DNA of 64,000 nucleotides from Accumulibacter sp. (GTDB lineage Bacteria; Pseudomonadota; Gammaproteobacteria; Burkholderiales; Rhodocyclaceae), in the NCBI GenBank assembly GCA_024235715.1, contig JACKLW010000006.1:248001-312000 (forward strand), given 5' to 3'. This document shows, piece by piece, positions 63,491 through 64,000 of this stretch (the stretch's first letter is position 1; each line of letters opens with the position of its first letter). Under the pieces are notes generated by a model. The model did not search any database. It saw nothing but the letters and a program-made list of their open reading frames with translations, and was not told the DNA's origin. The position numbers were made by a program, and so were the translations under genes.

Positions 63491-64000
63491 TCAGGCTTGT
63501 TCGCCACTCGCCTGCGGGTGGCGCAGACCAGCCTCGTACCAGGGCCTGCTGCGATTCACGAGATGCACCAGCCAGAGCATCACCGGGACCTCGATAAGGA
63601 CCCCGACGACCGTGGCCAGTGCAGCTCCGGAATCGAAGCCGTACAGGACGATTGCCACTGCAACTGCCAGCTCGAAGAAGTTTGATGCCCCTATCATTGT
63701 TGACGGGCCAGCGACGGCATGCGCAACAGAGAACGTCCGGTTCAGCCAGTAGCCAAGGGCTGCGATGAGCAGTCCCTGCAGCAGGATCGGCACGGCGAGC
63801 ATGCCGATGACGAACGGTTGTTCGATGATGGCCTGGCCCTGGAAGGCAAAGAGCAGCACCAGGGTCGCCAGGAGGGCGAAGATCGAGAACGCGCCGACGC
63901 GGGCCAGCGCCTGCTGGAAATACGCCTCGCCACGCATGCGCAGGCGGTGGCGGACAAACTGGGCGATGGCCAGCGGCAGCACGATGTACATCACGACTGA
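63491..64000 (-). CDS. ACR3-type arsenite efflux carrier (C-terminal part)
   Basis: The frame enters from beyond the right edge and gives 169 residues to the stop at 63491. Five helices with IVLPLAIAQFVRHRLR, GQAIIEQPFVIGMLAVPIL, AVAGPSTMIGASNFFELAVAVAI and GVLIEVPVMLWLVHLVNRS match Acr3/BASS carriers; the glutamate in NFFEL corresponds to the essential TM9 acid. The N-terminal half with the Cys is missing. Confidence 0.88.
   Translation of the reverse strand, partial: SVVMYIVLPLAIAQFVRHRLRMRGEAYFQQALARVGAFSIFALLATLVLLFAFQGQAIIEQPFVIGMLAVPILLQGLLIAALGYWLNRTFSVAHAVAGPSTMIGASNFFELAVAVAIVLYGFDSGAALATVVGVLIEVPVMLWLVHLVNRSRPWYEAGLRHPQASGEQA

Noticed and set aside
1-64000. Insertion sequences, prophage, integrase, rRNA or tRNA genes
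   Set aside because: No transposase, integrase, phage structural protein or recognisable RNA-gene structure was found in any part I read.

Overview
The window is high-GC, gene-dense bacterial chromosome. Its gene content points to a motile betaproteobacterium, most plausibly of the Rhodocyclales or relatives such as 'Candidatus Accumulibacter'. The reasons are a fliC-flaG-fliD-fliS-fliT-fliK block with an fhlB-like gene and a YcgR-type flagellar brake, the surE-pcm-nlpD-rpoS order, dapA-bamC, a DUF3488 transglutaminase protein with DUF58 and MoxR partners, an anaerobic-type cobalamin completion cluster, and a long PPi-dependent phosphofructokinase beside a class II aldolase. The taxonomic placement is inference; no rRNA or tRNA gene was seen.

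Region 1 (1-20.8 kb) is flagellar. A ycgR-like gene (cut by the left edge) and an fhlB-like gene are separated from fliK and the filament genes by about 14 kb of surface-glycan genes (1372-15156). These are a VioA-like sugar aminotransferase, a free-standing carrier protein, a FabG-like reductase, a single amino-acid adenylation domain, two methyltransferases with unusual extra domains, a NeuD-like left-handed-helix acyltransferase, two paralogous five-bladed propeller proteins, an FkbM methyltransferase, a WbqC protein and a 983-residue TPR/O-GlcNAc-transferase-type glycosyltransferase whose start overlaps fliK. I read this as a flagellin-glycosylation island that builds an aminoacylated amino sugar and attaches it in the cytoplasm. 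fliC has a sigma-28-type promoter.

Region 2 (20.8-29.5 kb) begins with a gap holding a REP-like hairpin and a possible small RNA or attenuated leader. It continues with the overlapping surE-pcm-nlpD-rpoS stationary-phase operon. On the opposite strand lie moxR-DUF58-tgpA-mltB, chained by short overlaps.

Region 3 (29.5-37.9 kb) is housekeeping: an HDAC-family deacetylase, dapA-bamC-MBL hydrolase, small lipoprotein and hypothetical genes, a YbjQ-like protein, and cobT/cobU plus a universal stress protein.

Region 4 (37.8-44.8 kb) continues cobalamin assembly and uptake: cobQ, cbiB, cobD, and two BtuF-like proteins of which only the first has a signal peptide. It ends in a translationally coupled ArnT-like membrane glycosyltransferase. 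cobS is not in the window.

Region 5 (44.9-59.5 kb) is mixed: an alpha/beta hydrolase, a PilZ protein, a Ca/Na antiporter, an MFS-like transporter, a Tat-signal aldo/keto reductase, a SARP/BTAD regulator upstream of osmC and a methyltransferase, MAPEG and LMW-phosphatase-like proteins, a hipBA-type toxin-antitoxin pair with a clear operator palindrome, a HIG1-like membrane peptide, and a lipoprotein overlapping a DadA-type dehydrogenase.

Region 6 (59.6-64 kb) holds a DedA protein, PPi-phosphofructokinase and fructose-bisphosphate aldolase, each of the last two with its own intrinsic terminator. It ends with the C-terminal part of an ACR3-type arsenite carrier cut by the right edge.
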